Assembly: GCF_963667685.1 (NCBI RefSeq)
Contig: NZ_OY763930.1
Location: 1,346,501 to 1,410,500, forward strand
Length of the DNA: 64,000 bases
From: Maridesulfovibrio sp.
Lineage (GTDB): Bacteria > Desulfobacterota > Desulfovibrionia > Desulfovibrionales > Desulfovibrionaceae
Direction: 5' to 3'
Below the pieces are notes generated by a model. That model saw only the letters and a program-made list of their open reading frames with translations. It was not told the DNA's origin and ran no database searches. This document shows positions 8,914-17,660 of this stretch, piece by piece. How positions within the stretch are numbered: position 1 is the stretch's first letter; every line of letters starts with the position of its first letter. A program made the translations under genes and the position numbers.

Positions 8914-10380
8914 ATGGCTAATGTCTTAATTATCGATGACGACCCATTCATTGGGGAAATGCTAATCGCCATTTCTGAAGCGCTGAATCATGACGGAACC
9001 AAGGCCTTGACCCTGAAAGAAGGCATGGCTTTGGCGCGTGAAGAGCGTTTTGATGTTGTTTTTCTTGATGTACTCCTCCCGGACGGCAACGGACTTGATG
9101 CGCTACCTGAATTGCAGCAGCTCAATAATATGCCGGAAGTTATCATCATAACCGGTAAAGGAGATTCCAAAGGAGCGGAGCTGGCCATCAATTCAGGTGC
9201 ATGGGACTATATTGCCAAGCCAGCCAGTCAGGAAGAATATATGCTCCACATGAAGAGGGTTTTTCAGTATCGTAGTGAAAAACAATCTTCCTCGCCAAAA
9301 CTTGGACACCACAATATTGTCGGCCGATCAGACTCCATAGTCCGCTGTCTCGGACAGGCGGCAAAAGCCGCTGAAAGCCACGTAGGAGTGCTTCTGCTTG
9401 GTGAAACAGGGACAGGCAAAGAGCTGTTTGCCCGCGCGGTACATGACAACAGTGCCCGCCGAAATGGACCATTCATTATTGTCGATTGTGCTTCAATTCC
9501 GGAAAACCTCGTTGAATCAACACTTTTCGGGTATGAGCGAGGAGCCTATACCAGTGCTGACCACAGTCAGGACGGGCTGATAACCAAGGCTGACGGAGGC
9601 ACGCTTTTTCTTGATGAAGTTGGTGAGCTTCCAATGAGTCTACAAAAATCTTTTCTTAGGGTTTTGCAGGAGCGAACTTATCGTCCGGTTGGCGGAAGTG
9701 AAGAAAAACGCAGTGATTTCAGGCTTGTTGCAGCAACTAACCGTGACCTTGAAGCTCTGATCCAAAACGGACGTTTCAGGCAGGACCTACTTTACAGACT
9801 TCAGGCATTCACCATTGAATTACCGCCCTTGCGACAGCGGGGAGAGGATATTCACCGACTGTCACGCTATTATCTCAACAAACTTGCAGCTGACTTCAAT
9901 TCACCGCCTGTAGCGATTTCTGATGAATTTCTTGATGCTTTGATGTCTTATTCCTGGCCCGGCAATGTGCGAGAACTTTTCAATGTACTGGAGCAGGTAT
10001 TTACTTCCAACCCGGAGGCGGGGGAATTTCTGCCTGTCCATCTTCCCGTACGGTTACGTGTTGCTGCTGCACAGGCCTCTGTATTACCGCACCGCGGAAC
10101 TCGCAATACGCTGACCCTTATTAAGGGACGTAAGAATCAGGCTCAGCACGTCGAAATCCCATTGCCTGAAACAAACATTTGTGACTCAAATAAATGGCCT
10201 CTATTTAAAGACTACCGGGAAGAAGCAGTTAATAATGCTGAAAAACTATACCTCGAACAGCTTATACTAATAAGTAAGGCCAATATGGCCGAAGCTGCCA
10301 GAATTTCCGGAATCTCTGTATCGAGGCTCTATGCCCTTCTTAAAAAGCACAAAATAAAGAAGCGATACTCCATCGATTAA
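8914..10380 (+). CDS. Sigma-54-dependent response regulator, NtrC-like
   Basis: 488 residues from the ATG at 8914, which begins the receiver domain (LIIDDDPF) and has GGAA upstream; a 20-codon upstream extension is open but lies outside the domain. Receiver domain 1-120 (phospho-acceptor Asp in FLDVLLPDG), AAA+ domain about 140-370 (Walker A GETGTGKE, Walker B GGTLFLDE, arginine-finger region RQDLLYRL), and a C-terminal FIS-type helix-turn-helix (AEAARISGISVSRLYALL). The sigma-54 contact loop reads GAYTSA instead of GAFTGA. No cognate kinase is adjacent. It is divergent from the MarR gene and closed by a terminator shared with rex. Target genes are unknown. Confidence 0.88.
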   Translation: MANVLIIDDDPFIGEMLIAISEALNHDGTKALTLKEGMALAREERFDVVFLDVLLPDGNGLDALPELQQLNNMPEVIIITGKGDSKGAELAINSGAWDYIAKPASQEEYMLHMKRVFQYRSEKQSSSPKLGHHNIVGRSDSIVRCLGQAAKAAESHVGVLLLGETGTGKELFARAVHDNSARRNGPFIIVDCASIPENLVESTLFGYERGAYTSADHSQDGLITKADGGTLFLDEVGELPMSLQKSFLRVLQERTYRPVGGSEEKRSDFRLVAATNRDLEALIQNGRFRQDLLYRLQAFTIELPPLRQRGEDIHRLSRYYLNKLAADFNSPPVAISDEFLDALMSYSWPGNVRELFNVLEQVFTSNPEAGEFLPVHLPVRLRVAAAQASVLPHRGTRNTLTLIKGRKNQAQHVEIPLPETNICDSNKWPLFKDYREEAVNNAEKLYLEQLILISKANMAEAARISGISVSRLYALLKKHKIKKRYSID

Positions 10381-10422
10381 AAAATGAATCCCCTGAGACT
10401 AAAGCCTCAGGGGATTCATTTT
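10381..10422. terminator. Bidirectional terminator between the NtrC-like gene and rex
   Basis: A 17-bp stem (10381-10397 with 10406-10422) flanked by A and T runs starts at the first base after one stop codon and ends 18 bases before the other. Confidence 0.9.
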
Positions 10423-10440
10423 TCCGCAGCCATTAAACAG

Positions 10441-11070
10441 TTAGTCCATGGAGCTGATGTTAAAAGCTACGGAATAAAAGTGATGGGTGAAATCAACATA
10501 TTCAACCGGGACATTTTTCGGCACATCGATCCTTGCCTGCGCAAAGTTAACGATACCTTTTATACCGCCATCAACCAGATAGTTCGCAGCACGCTGTGCC
10601 CTTTCCGGGGGAGTGGTGATAATGCCGATTTCAAGACCGAGTTCTTCAACCCTTGCCTTGAACTGTCTTGTACACACGACTTCAAGCCCTGAGACAACTT
10701 CACCGATTTTATATGGATCGCAATCAAAAGCAGCCCTGATGGAGAAACCACGCAACGCGAATTCCTTATGGCGAAGCAGAGCACGGCCGAGGTTACCGAC
10801 ACCGACAAGGGCGCAACCCCAGACACGGTCAACACCGAGTGACTGTTTGATAGACGAAATGAGTTCATGCACGTAGTAACCAACGCCGCGAACTCCGAAT
10901 TCACCGAAATAAGCCAGATCCTTACGAATCTGTGAAGGATTTACAGAGCAGGCCCGTGCCAGTTTCTCAGAGGAGATAACCTCAACGCCGTCACGTTTAA
11001 GTCCTGTTAAAACCTGTATGTAGACAGCAAGCCTTTTAATGGTCGCTTTGGGGATATTCTGGGTTTTCAC
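10441..11070 (-). CDS. rex: Redox-sensing transcriptional repressor Rex
   Basis: 209 residues. An N-terminal winged helix (residues 1-80, with the SVNPSQIRKDLAYFGEFG segment diagnostic of Rex) is followed by a Rossmann domain with the NAD(H) motif GVGNLG near residue 88. Rex dimers sense the NADH/NAD+ ratio and repress energy-metabolism genes when NADH is low. The start is GTG at 11070 with AGGAAA upstream. A candidate Rex site lies in its upstream region (11343-11360), and another in front of the neighbouring Fo operon, so Rex may control itself and ATP synthase. Confidence 0.95.
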   Translation of the reverse strand: MKTQNIPKATIKRLAVYIQVLTGLKRDGVEVISSEKLARACSVNPSQIRKDLAYFGEFGVRGVGYYVHELISSIKQSLGVDRVWGCALVGVGNLGRALLRHKEFALRGFSIRAAFDCDPYKIGEVVSGLEVVCTRQFKARVEELGLEIGIITTPPERAQRAANYLVDGGIKGIVNFAQARIDVPKNVPVEYVDFTHHFYSVAFNISSMD

Positions 11071-11089
11071 TTTAGTTTCCTATTTTCCA

Positions 11090-11225
11090 TGACAATGCAC
11101 TTGCCCGAAAAGTCTTGGCTGGCAGTTAAAGATTCAAAGGTCGGAAGCCCACTACCTTCCCTCGCAAGTTCGATCACACCCCTACTGGAGAGATGAGACG
11201 AACGCAACCTTTTCCGCCGCCTTCC
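11090..11225 (-). other. Possible structured leader RNA upstream of rex
   Basis: The stretch before rex is GC-richer than nearby spacers and can pair over distance: ACTTGC (11099-11104) with GCAAGT (11164-11169), and GGAAG/CTTCC inside it. A TATATAAT box lies just upstream on the minus strand. It holds no convincing gene. It could be the long 5' leader of rex or a small RNA; I recognise no known RNA family. Confidence 0.3.
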
Positions 11226-11342
11226 ATGTTAATTATATACACTAAAACCCTTGCTTTAGGCTACCCCGTCAAACGCATATTATTAATTTATGCAGGGAAT
11301 TAAAGCCTTAATGCCGGTAAAACCCCTATACCGACACAAAAT

Positions 11343-11360
11343 ATGTGAAAAAATTAACAA
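11343..11360. promoter_or_regulatory. Candidate Rex operator upstream of rex
   Basis: ATGTGAA-AAAA-TTAACAA matches the Rex consensus TTGTGAA-N4-TTCACAA at 12 of 14 half-site positions. It lies about 270 bp upstream of rex and just beyond the atpE terminator. Confidence 0.5.
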
Positions 11361-11370
11361 TTATCTCAAG

Positions 11371-11399
11371 AAAAAAAAGGAGGTCCTAAGACCTCCTTC
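11371..11399 (-). terminator. Intrinsic terminator of the Fo operon
   Basis: A perfect 9-bp stem (11377-11385 with 11390-11398) with a 4-nt loop is followed on the minus strand by eight T residues, 23 bp after the atpE stop. Confidence 0.92.
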
Positions 11400-11421
11400 A
11401 AATATATCCAGATCCTTAGAA

Positions 11422-11769
<348 letters not shown>

Positions 11770-11817
11770 TTATTTAACAGGCCGTTAGACCATTTCCCCA
11801 AATTAAGAGCTTGAATC

Positions 11818-12504
11818 CTAGTGAGCGTCTTCCAGCGAACCCTTGAGATAAATCATGGTCAGCATGAAGAAGATGAAAGCCTGGATAACCTTTGCCAGCA
11901 TGAACAGGAAGTACATGGGCAGTGTGGATACCAGAGGAGCAAGCATGAACAGAAGTACGAGAACGATTTCTTCACCGCGGATGTTACCGAACAGACGCAG
12001 AGTAAGCGAAAGCGGACGTGAGATGTGAGAAACCAGCTCGATGATCAACATCAAGGGAGACAGAGCCGGAATGGGGCCCATGAAGTGCTTGATGTAACCG
12101 GCACCATGAAGTTTGATACCGATGTAGTTGTAGTAAAGAAAAGTACATACAGCCATTGCTGCGTTGGTGTTGACGTTCGCAGTAGGAGCGTCAAACCCGG
12201 GAACGAGACCCATGAGGTTCAGTACGAGGATGTATACAAAAAGAGTACACATGAAAGGAAATACTTGGCGTCCGCCCTCACCGACGTTCGAAACGACAAA
12301 TTCTTCCAATCCCCCGATGATAATCTCGGCAAGGTTCTGCACCCCGCCGGGAACCAGACTGAGCCTTCTGGAAACGATGAAACCCAGTACGAAAAGAACA
12401 CTCATTCCGAACCATGTGTACCACACGTGGTTGGGGATGTGAGTTCCCAGAGCATGGTTAAGCTCTGTCATGATCAATAATGGATGTGGTAAACCTCCAG
12501 CCAT
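11818..12504 (-). CDS. atpB: ATP synthase Fo subunit a
   Basis: 228 residues from the ATG at 12504 (AAGGATC directly upstream, AGGAGG slightly further). Five to six membrane helices; the essential stator arginine lies in SRPLSLTLRLFGN, and the last helices follow the subunit a pattern. It forms the ion half-channels next to the c ring. The start lies five bases after the atpI stop, and atpE follows 72 bp later. No F1 genes are present, so the F1 operon must be elsewhere, an arrangement known in Desulfovibrio-type genomes. Confidence 0.96.
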   Translation of the reverse strand: MAGGLPHPLLIMTELNHALGTHIPNHVWYTWFGMSVLFVLGFIVSRRLSLVPGGVQNLAEIIIGGLEEFVVSNVGEGGRQVFPFMCTLFVYILVLNLMGLVPGFDAPTANVNTNAAMAVCTFLYYNYIGIKLHGAGYIKHFMGPIPALSPLMLIIELVSHISRPLSLTLRLFGNIRGEEIVLVLLFMLAPLVSTLPMYFLFMLAKVIQAFIFFMLTMIYLKGSLEDAH

Positions 12505-12509
12505 GATCC

Positions 12510-12932
12510 TTATGCCTCCTTCACTTTTTGCCGAAACCCGGCTACGCCCCAAAATATCGCATTCACAACTACCGTACTAAGACCGGCCAGAAGAGCGTAA
12601 ATTGAACACTGCCCCCAGACTATTAGCCCGTAGATAGCCAGCCCGGATAAAATGAGCCGACCGTAGAAGCGAATTAACAAGGACACAACCGCGCCCTTGC
12701 GCATGTAAGCCAGATGCTGACCGAACTTAGCCAGCGACCAGAAATTGAACGTAATCAGAACTGCTCCCGCCGCAAGCCCCAGTGCCCAGGGGGCAAACCC
12801 GATGGAGACTACAGCGGCAATAAGACATGTTCCGGCAGTAAGGTACAATTGATTCCGCACCAGACTGCGTACGTCCGGATGAGTGAAGCCCCGCCTGTGG
12901 AGGAATGATTCAATCTTCTTATTTATTTTCAT
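12510..12932 (-). CDS. atpI: ATP synthase subunit I-like assembly protein
   Basis: 140 residues from the ATG at 12932 (MKINKKIESF). Four predicted membrane helices, with a short charged N-terminus, fit the AtpI/ATP-synt_I family that helps assemble the c ring or bring in Mg2+. A longer frame upstream would run inside the preceding gene. The chosen start overlaps the 3' end of the atpZ-like gene by 14 bp, which suggests coupled translation. Sequence conservation in this family is low, so the name rests largely on position and topology. Confidence 0.78.
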   Translation of the reverse strand: MKINKKIESFLHRRGFTHPDVRSLVRNQLYLTAGTCLIAAVVSIGFAPWALGLAAGAVLITFNFWSLAKFGQHLAYMRKGAVVSLLIRFYGRLILSGLAIYGLIVWGQCSIYALLAGLSTVVVNAIFWGVAGFRQKVKEA

Positions 12933-13179
12933 TGGTTCCAGGACCTTTCCCCTGATCCTTTTTCTGAATCCGCTGAACTTCATCGAATACATTCTTGAAG
13001 CCGGCAGCGATTCCGAAACACAAGAAAACAAGTAGAAGCCAAGGCTCCGTTCCCAACCATTTATCGAGATACCACCCGATAGCCAACCCGACAAAGGTGG
13101 AGGCAACTAGATGAGTTCCGATCGTAGCGGCGTTACCGAGCAGATCGAAGATCTCTTTATTCCCATTTAAAAAGAACAT
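12919..13179 (-). CDS. atpZ: AtpZ/AtpI-type F0F1 accessory protein
   Basis: 86 residues with two membrane helices; the first includes ASTFVGLAIGWYLDKW and the second FGIAAGFKNVFDEVQR, the pattern of the ATPase_gene1 (AtpZ) family, followed by a hydrophilic lysine-rich tail. It is the first gene of the Fo operon. A candidate promoter and a Rex-like operator lie within about 110 bp upstream. Proposed roles are Mg2+ or Ca2+ handling or assembly; the exact function is unsettled. Confidence 0.85.
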   Translation of the reverse strand: MFFLNGNKEIFDLLGNAATIGTHLVASTFVGLAIGWYLDKWLGTEPWLLLVFLCFGIAAGFKNVFDEVQRIQKKDQGKGPGTNENK

Positions 13180-13233
13180 GTTGCTTCCGGTCCTTTATTT
13201 TATCCGGGATGGAATTGGTGCGCAAAGAGGACT

Positions 13234-13251
13234 TTGCGCAAACCTTCACAA
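13234..13251. promoter_or_regulatory. Candidate Rex operator of the Fo operon
   Basis: TTGCGCA-AACC-TTCACAA matches the Rex consensus at 12 of 14 half-site positions, with a perfect right half. It lies just downstream of the predicted -10 box, where a repressor would block initiation. Confidence 0.5.
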
Positions 13252-13260
13252 GTGAGTCCC

Positions 13261-13289
13261 ATCTAGCACAATCTGCAAATAAGAGTCAA
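13261..13289 (-). promoter_or_regulatory. Possible promoter of the Fo operon
   Basis: Minus-strand TTGACT (13289-13284), a 17-bp spacer and CTAGAT (13266-13261). The -35 is good and the -10 weak. The rest of the 445-bp spacer between atpZ and the Lon-family gene is AT-rich with no other recognisable feature. Confidence 0.4.
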
Positions 13290-13624
13290 CGGATTCTTTA
13301 TCCATAAGCTCTATTTTACTGAAATAATATTTCAAATGATCGGCAGAGGAACACACCTCGCAACAAAACACCAAAAATTAATATCCCTGAAACCTCATCT
13401 GCGCAACTGGAAAATCAAATTTGAATGTTTATTCAGCTGTTTTAGCTGCTTATTTTATTCTCAATACTTTAAATTTATTTGTTTTTTTATTTTGTAAAAA
13501 ATTTCACAATCAGCAGGATTATTATTCTCCGCTAGTCATTCCAGCCCAGTGACTTTTTTTTCATATGCACGTAATCTCTGAATTCGAACCGGAGACCGAT
13601 TTAATACAGGAAGATTGAGAAAAT

Positions 13625-16036
13625 ATGATCATAAAAGAATTATCTTTGGACAGGCTCAGCTCCAGACAGGAGCCATCTGAAATCAAATACAACACCAGTT
13701 CCGAAATACCGGAATCAAAATACGATTACGATCAGTTTCAACCCAGAGCACTGCAAGCTTTCCGAATGGCCCTTGCAATCAAAGGAACCTGCCATAACCT
13801 TTATCTTTCCGGGGAGCCCAACCTTGGCAGAAGCTATTTTGCCCGTGAATATTTCCAGCTTCGTGCCACGACCCAGGAGACTCCGCCCGACCAGCTGTAC
13901 CTGCACAACTTTGCGCGTCAGGACTACCCGATCGCAGTAAGCCTGCCCGCGGGACAGGGTAAAAAATTCAAAAACGCCATGTCCGAGACTGTCTCCCAAA
14001 TCAAAGAGCAACTACCCATATGGTTTGAGCGCGAGCCTCATGTCAAAGCTCTGGAACAGATTTCACGTACTTTTCAGGATGAACGTGAAGATCTTTTTTC
14101 CGACATGGAATCTCTGGCCAAGGACAGAGGATTCAGCCTTGAAATTGATGATCATGGTGGCTTGACTCTGATTCCCCTCGTTGAGGGACGCATTCTAAAT
14201 GATGAAGAATTCGAACGTCTTGACCCTGATGTACGTAAGACTTTGCGCAATGCTGCAGACGACCTGCTGGCCGAGGTAACGACTATCATGCGCCGGATCA
14301 GCAAAACCGAAGAAGGATTCCGCAATGATGAACGCAAGCTGCATCAGGACTCTGCCAAGGAACTGCTCAGAGAGCTGCTGGCTCCGCTGCATGAAAATTT
14401 CGATGAATTCAAACGCATCAAAGACTATCTGAAAGAGCTGGAAGAGGAACTCCTGGATAACATTGAGCTGTTCATGCCTAAAGAAACGCAGCCGTCTTTG
14501 AGCATTCCGGGGCTGCAACTTCCGGAAGCATCTCCCGTTGAAGATCTTTTCGCACGCTTTGAAGTCAACCTGCTGGTAGACCACAGCAAAACCAAAGGTG
14601 CGCCGGTTGTCATGGCCGATCACCCGACCCTTTTCAATCTGCTGGGTTCCATCGAACGGGAATCCGAGATGGGGGCTCTTTACACTGACTTTACCCTTAT
14701 CAGGGCCGGGGCCATCCACAAAGCCAACCATGGGTATCTCATTGTCTACGCTGATGACATCCTGACCACTCCTTCCTCTTGGGAAGGACTGCTGCGCGCC
14801 CTGCGTACCGGACAAGCCAAAATCGAAGATCCGGGAGACGGAGATCAGGTCCGCACCAAAACCATTGAGCCGGAACCGATTCCACTAGACCTGACAGTTA
14901 TCCTGATAGGCTCCGAAGACACTTACGAAATCCTGCTCTATAATGATGAGCGTTTCGGGAAGTACTTCAAACTAAAAGCGCACATGCAACTTTCCGCAGA
15001 ACGCAACGCTGAGAATGTTGAGCGGTTTGTAAGAGTGCTGGGCAAAATTATACATGATTCAAAGCTTCTTCCCTTTGAACGTGACTCGCTGGCGTGCATT
15101 GTCGATTTCTCAAGCCGTCTGGCAGAAGACCAGAATAAACTATCCCTGCGTATCCCGCTCCTGAAAGAAATGATGGTCGAGGCCTCAGCGTTGTCTAAAC
15201 TTGATGGGAAAGAATTCGTGGACCGGCCTACTATTGAAGAAGCTATTTCCATGAAAGATTTCCGCTCCAATCTTTATGAAGATGAGTATATGAAGGAATA
15301 TGACCGTGAGGTCATTAAAGTGGAAACATCCGGGGAAGGAATAGGCCGGGCCAACGGACTTTCCGTCACCTTGTTCGGTAACTACGAATTCGGATTACCG
15401 CATCGGATTTCCTGTACTGTCGGGGTCGGTCATGGCGGGATTCTGGACCTTGAACGCGAAGCGCGCATGGGCGGTCCCATCCATACCAAAGGGATGATGA
15501 TTATCAAAAGCTATCTTGTAGGACTTTTCGCTCAGAACAAGCCAATCGTACTTACAGGCAGCCTGTGCTTTGAGCAAAGCTATGCCGGGATCGAAGGGGA
15601 TTCCGCCTCCGGTGCTGAACTGGCCGCGCTGCTTTCCTCAATTTCCGGTGTCCCTATCAAATTCGACTATGCTTTTACCGGAGCTGTCAGCCAGTCCGGA
15701 ACCATCATGGCCGTTGGCGGGGTAAGCCGAAAAATTGAAGGCTTCTTCGAAGTATGCCGCCGCAGAGGTCTTAATGGAAGACAGGGTGTTCTCATTCCCG
15801 CTGATAATGTGCTAAACCTGATGCTAAGGCGAGAAGTCGTCCAGGCTGTGGAAAAAGGTGATTTCCACATTTATCCGGTGAATACCATCGAAGAGGCTAT
15901 CTATATCCTCACCGGGAAGGAAGCCGGAGTGCGTGGAAAAGACGGAAAATTCCCTGAAGGAACTGTTTACCGCAAAGCGGACGACAGGCTGGAGGAACTG
16001 GCAAAAATGGCCAGCCTTTACGAATGTAAAAAATAA
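13625..16036 (+). CDS. Lon-family (S16) protease with degenerate ATPase motif
   Basis: 803 residues. An N-terminal AAA-like region is followed by a long helical insertion (about residues 130-300), a second part of the AAA module and a C-terminal Lon protease domain. The catalytic dyad is visible: Ser660 in GDSASG and Lys703 in VSRKIEG, 43 residues apart exactly as in E. coli Lon. The P-loop near residue 62 reads GEPNLGRS, lacking the usual GK[ST] lysine, so ATP hydrolysis may be weak or absent. This fits the AAA_32/LonB-LonC group rather than classical Lon. It is co-directional with an uncharacterised gene 18 bp downstream. Confidence 0.88.
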   Translation: MIIKELSLDRLSSRQEPSEIKYNTSSEIPESKYDYDQFQPRALQAFRMALAIKGTCHNLYLSGEPNLGRSYFAREYFQLRATTQETPPDQLYLHNFARQDYPIAVSLPAGQGKKFKNAMSETVSQIKEQLPIWFEREPHVKALEQISRTFQDEREDLFSDMESLAKDRGFSLEIDDHGGLTLIPLVEGRILNDEEFERLDPDVRKTLRNAADDLLAEVTTIMRRISKTEEGFRNDERKLHQDSAKELLRELLAPLHENFDEFKRIKDYLKELEEELLDNIELFMPKETQPSLSIPGLQLPEASPVEDLFARFEVNLLVDHSKTKGAPVVMADHPTLFNLLGSIERESEMGALYTDFTLIRAGAIHKANHGYLIVYADDILTTPSSWEGLLRALRTGQAKIEDPGDGDQVRTKTIEPEPIPLDLTVILIGSEDTYEILLYNDERFGKYFKLKAHMQLSAERNAENVERFVRVLGKIIHDSKLLPFERDSLACIVDFSSRLAEDQNKLSLRIPLLKEMMVEASALSKLDGKEFVDRPTIEEAISMKDFRSNLYEDEYMKEYDREVIKVETSGEGIGRANGLSVTLFGNYEFGLPHRISCTVGVGHGGILDLEREARMGGPIHTKGMMIIKSYLVGLFAQNKPIVLTGSLCFEQSYAGIEGDSASGAELAALLSSISGVPIKFDYAFTGAVSQSGTIMAVGGVSRKIEGFFEVCRRRGLNGRQGVLIPADNVLNLMLRREVVQAVEKGDFHIYPVNTIEEAIYILTGKEAGVRGKDGKFPEGTVYRKADDRLEELAKMASLYECKK

Positions 16037-16054
16037 ATCTTACAGGAAATTAAT

Positions 16055-16825
16055 ATGTCCAATTCATGGATTAAGGGCAAAATACCTGAGTTTGTCCGGG
16101 ATACTTTCAGGGACTTCTGCCTGGCGGGCAGTGCTCTGGAAGAACAGTTCGAGACTTTCGACCGCGAACGCAGCGTCAGCTTTGAGGTTCTGGACGATCT
16201 CATCGGAACAAAAATGAACAAAGGTTTGCTCTGGCGCTTGAAAGATACCGCGCATCTGCTATTCCGTAACGAAGAAGGTGATCCTCTATCCGGACGTTTT
16301 CTTGATTGGGGTATGGGTTATATATTTCATGAAGCATTCAAACTTCGCGAAGATGCATACCAGAACCTCAACTATGCTCCACTATTTTCCAGCCTCCGCG
16401 GTAAAGACACAACTCTGCCGGAATCAGTGATCGGTCAGGACTTTGTTCAGGTCGTTGAGCAGACTGAGGAAAGTATGGAGCGCGAAATAAGCCGCATCAG
16501 ATTTATTATCGCCAGATGCCGCAAGCTTTTTCCCATTTACCTGAGAAAACACAAAGACAATGCTCTGCTAGGCCGTTTGCTCTTTTCTCAGAACCATCTC
16601 ATCCATGAAGTTTTTCGTGAAGAATATGAGATTCTTATCGACACTATTTATGAAGATGAACCAGAAATGCTTTATGTCCTCGCCGCCCGCAGCCTGCGCC
16701 TCGGGGGATGGATGGAAAAGGCCGTTGAAGCAGTGGAACATGCACATAAATTAAACCCAAAGAAGCTCAAGGTATTGCAAGAAAAAGAAATTGTTGATAA
16801 TTGGACGAAAACAGTTAAAGTATGA
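16055..16825 (+). CDS. Uncharacterised cytoplasmic protein with a C-terminal TPR-like repeat
   Basis: 256 residues, mostly helical, no signal peptide. I do not recognise a named family. The last 60 residues (ARSLRLGGWMEKAVEAVEHA, then a HKLNPKK turn) look like one tetratricopeptide repeat, a protein-protein interface. AGGAAATTAAT precedes the ATG. It starts 18 bp after the Lon-family gene, so it is probably co-transcribed and could be an adaptor or substrate-handling partner; that role is inference from position only. Confidence 0.75.
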   Translation: MSNSWIKGKIPEFVRDTFRDFCLAGSALEEQFETFDRERSVSFEVLDDLIGTKMNKGLLWRLKDTAHLLFRNEEGDPLSGRFLDWGMGYIFHEAFKLREDAYQNLNYAPLFSSLRGKDTTLPESVIGQDFVQVVEQTEESMEREISRIRFIIARCRKLFPIYLRKHKDNALLGRLLFSQNHLIHEVFREEYEILIDTIYEDEPEMLYVLAARSLRLGGWMEKAVEAVEHAHKLNPKKLKVLQEKEIVDNWTKTVKV

Positions 16826-16871
16826 CTAAGCAAGCGAACAAATTCTAAATAATCGCAGGAGGCCTTGAAAA

Positions 16872-17354
16872 ATGAAAAAACTGATCTGGCTCGCAATCGC
16901 ATTCAGCCTGATGTTTACATGGGGATGTGCTAAAAAGCAGGTTCCTCAGGAAGATGTAGTGGTTGTCGAAGAAACTGAAGTTGTAGTTGTTGAGGAAGAA
17001 CCCGCTGCTGAAGTTGTTCCTCCAACTCCCTTGGAAATCTACGAGAGCGAGTACAAAACTCTGCCCACTTCCCACGTAGTAACCAAAGGCGAATGCCTCT
17101 GGTGGATCGCTGAATATCAGCAGATTTACAATGATCCATTCATGTGGCCCCTTATTTACAAAGCTAACAGGGACCAGATCAAGAACCCTGACCTGATTTA
17201 CCCCGGTCAGTCCCTTGAAGTTCCCCGTACTGGCTACGACCTTGACGAAGTCAAGGCTGCCCGCAAACAGGCAGGTGCTTCATGGAAAGCTCTCCAGCCC
17301 GCTGAGAACGCAATGGTTCCCGGTGAAATGAAAGCTGCACTTGGTTACCTGTAG
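16872..17354 (+). CDS. LysM-domain lipoprotein
   Basis: 160 residues. A signal peptide ends in a lipobox (TWGC, Cys19), followed by an acidic Val/Glu-rich linker and a LysM domain at about residues 66-117 (HVVTKGECLWWIAEYQQIY, with a C-terminal LIYPGQSLEVP strand). LysM binds peptidoglycan, so the protein probably sits at the outer membrane and contacts the cell wall. AGGAGGCC upstream supports the ATG. It ends with a strong terminator. Confidence 0.9.
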   Translation: MKKLIWLAIAFSLMFTWGCAKKQVPQEDVVVVEETEVVVVEEEPAAEVVPPTPLEIYESEYKTLPTSHVVTKGECLWWIAEYQQIYNDPFMWPLIYKANRDQIKNPDLIYPGQSLEVPRTGYDLDEVKAARKQAGASWKALQPAENAMVPGEMKAALGYL

Positions 17355-17379
17355 AAATACAAGTACACACTGAATTTAA

Positions 17380-17417
17380 AACCCGGTTTCCGCATTTGTG
17401 GAAGCCGGGTTTTTCTT
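17380..17417 (+). terminator. Intrinsic terminator after the LysM lipoprotein gene
   Basis: A 12-bp stem (17380-17391 with 17400-17411, one G-T pair) with an 8-nt loop and a T-rich tail. The remaining 240 bp up to rlpA hold nothing recognisable. Confidence 0.88.
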
Positions 17418-17660
17418 TTGCCTGAACATTAGCAAAATGACCGGGGATAAATTAATAATGAGCTTTATAACTTGCTATAGCCCTTGCATTCGCGCTTTCA
17501 CACTACAACAGAGAAAGAGACCATGCGCCATAAATTAAGCAGAGGTGCAAACATATAATTCATTGCGCTGGACTTTAATCAATTCAATAACTATGGAAGA
17601 GTAACCAACAATTCCCGCCGCACTTAGGTTATAAAATATTTTCATCTGATGGAGGCCCAA

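Noticed and set aside
11090..11225. 6S RNA upstream of rex
   Set aside because: Some long-range pairing exists, but I could not fit the 6S closing stem and central bubble; left as an unassigned structured stretch.
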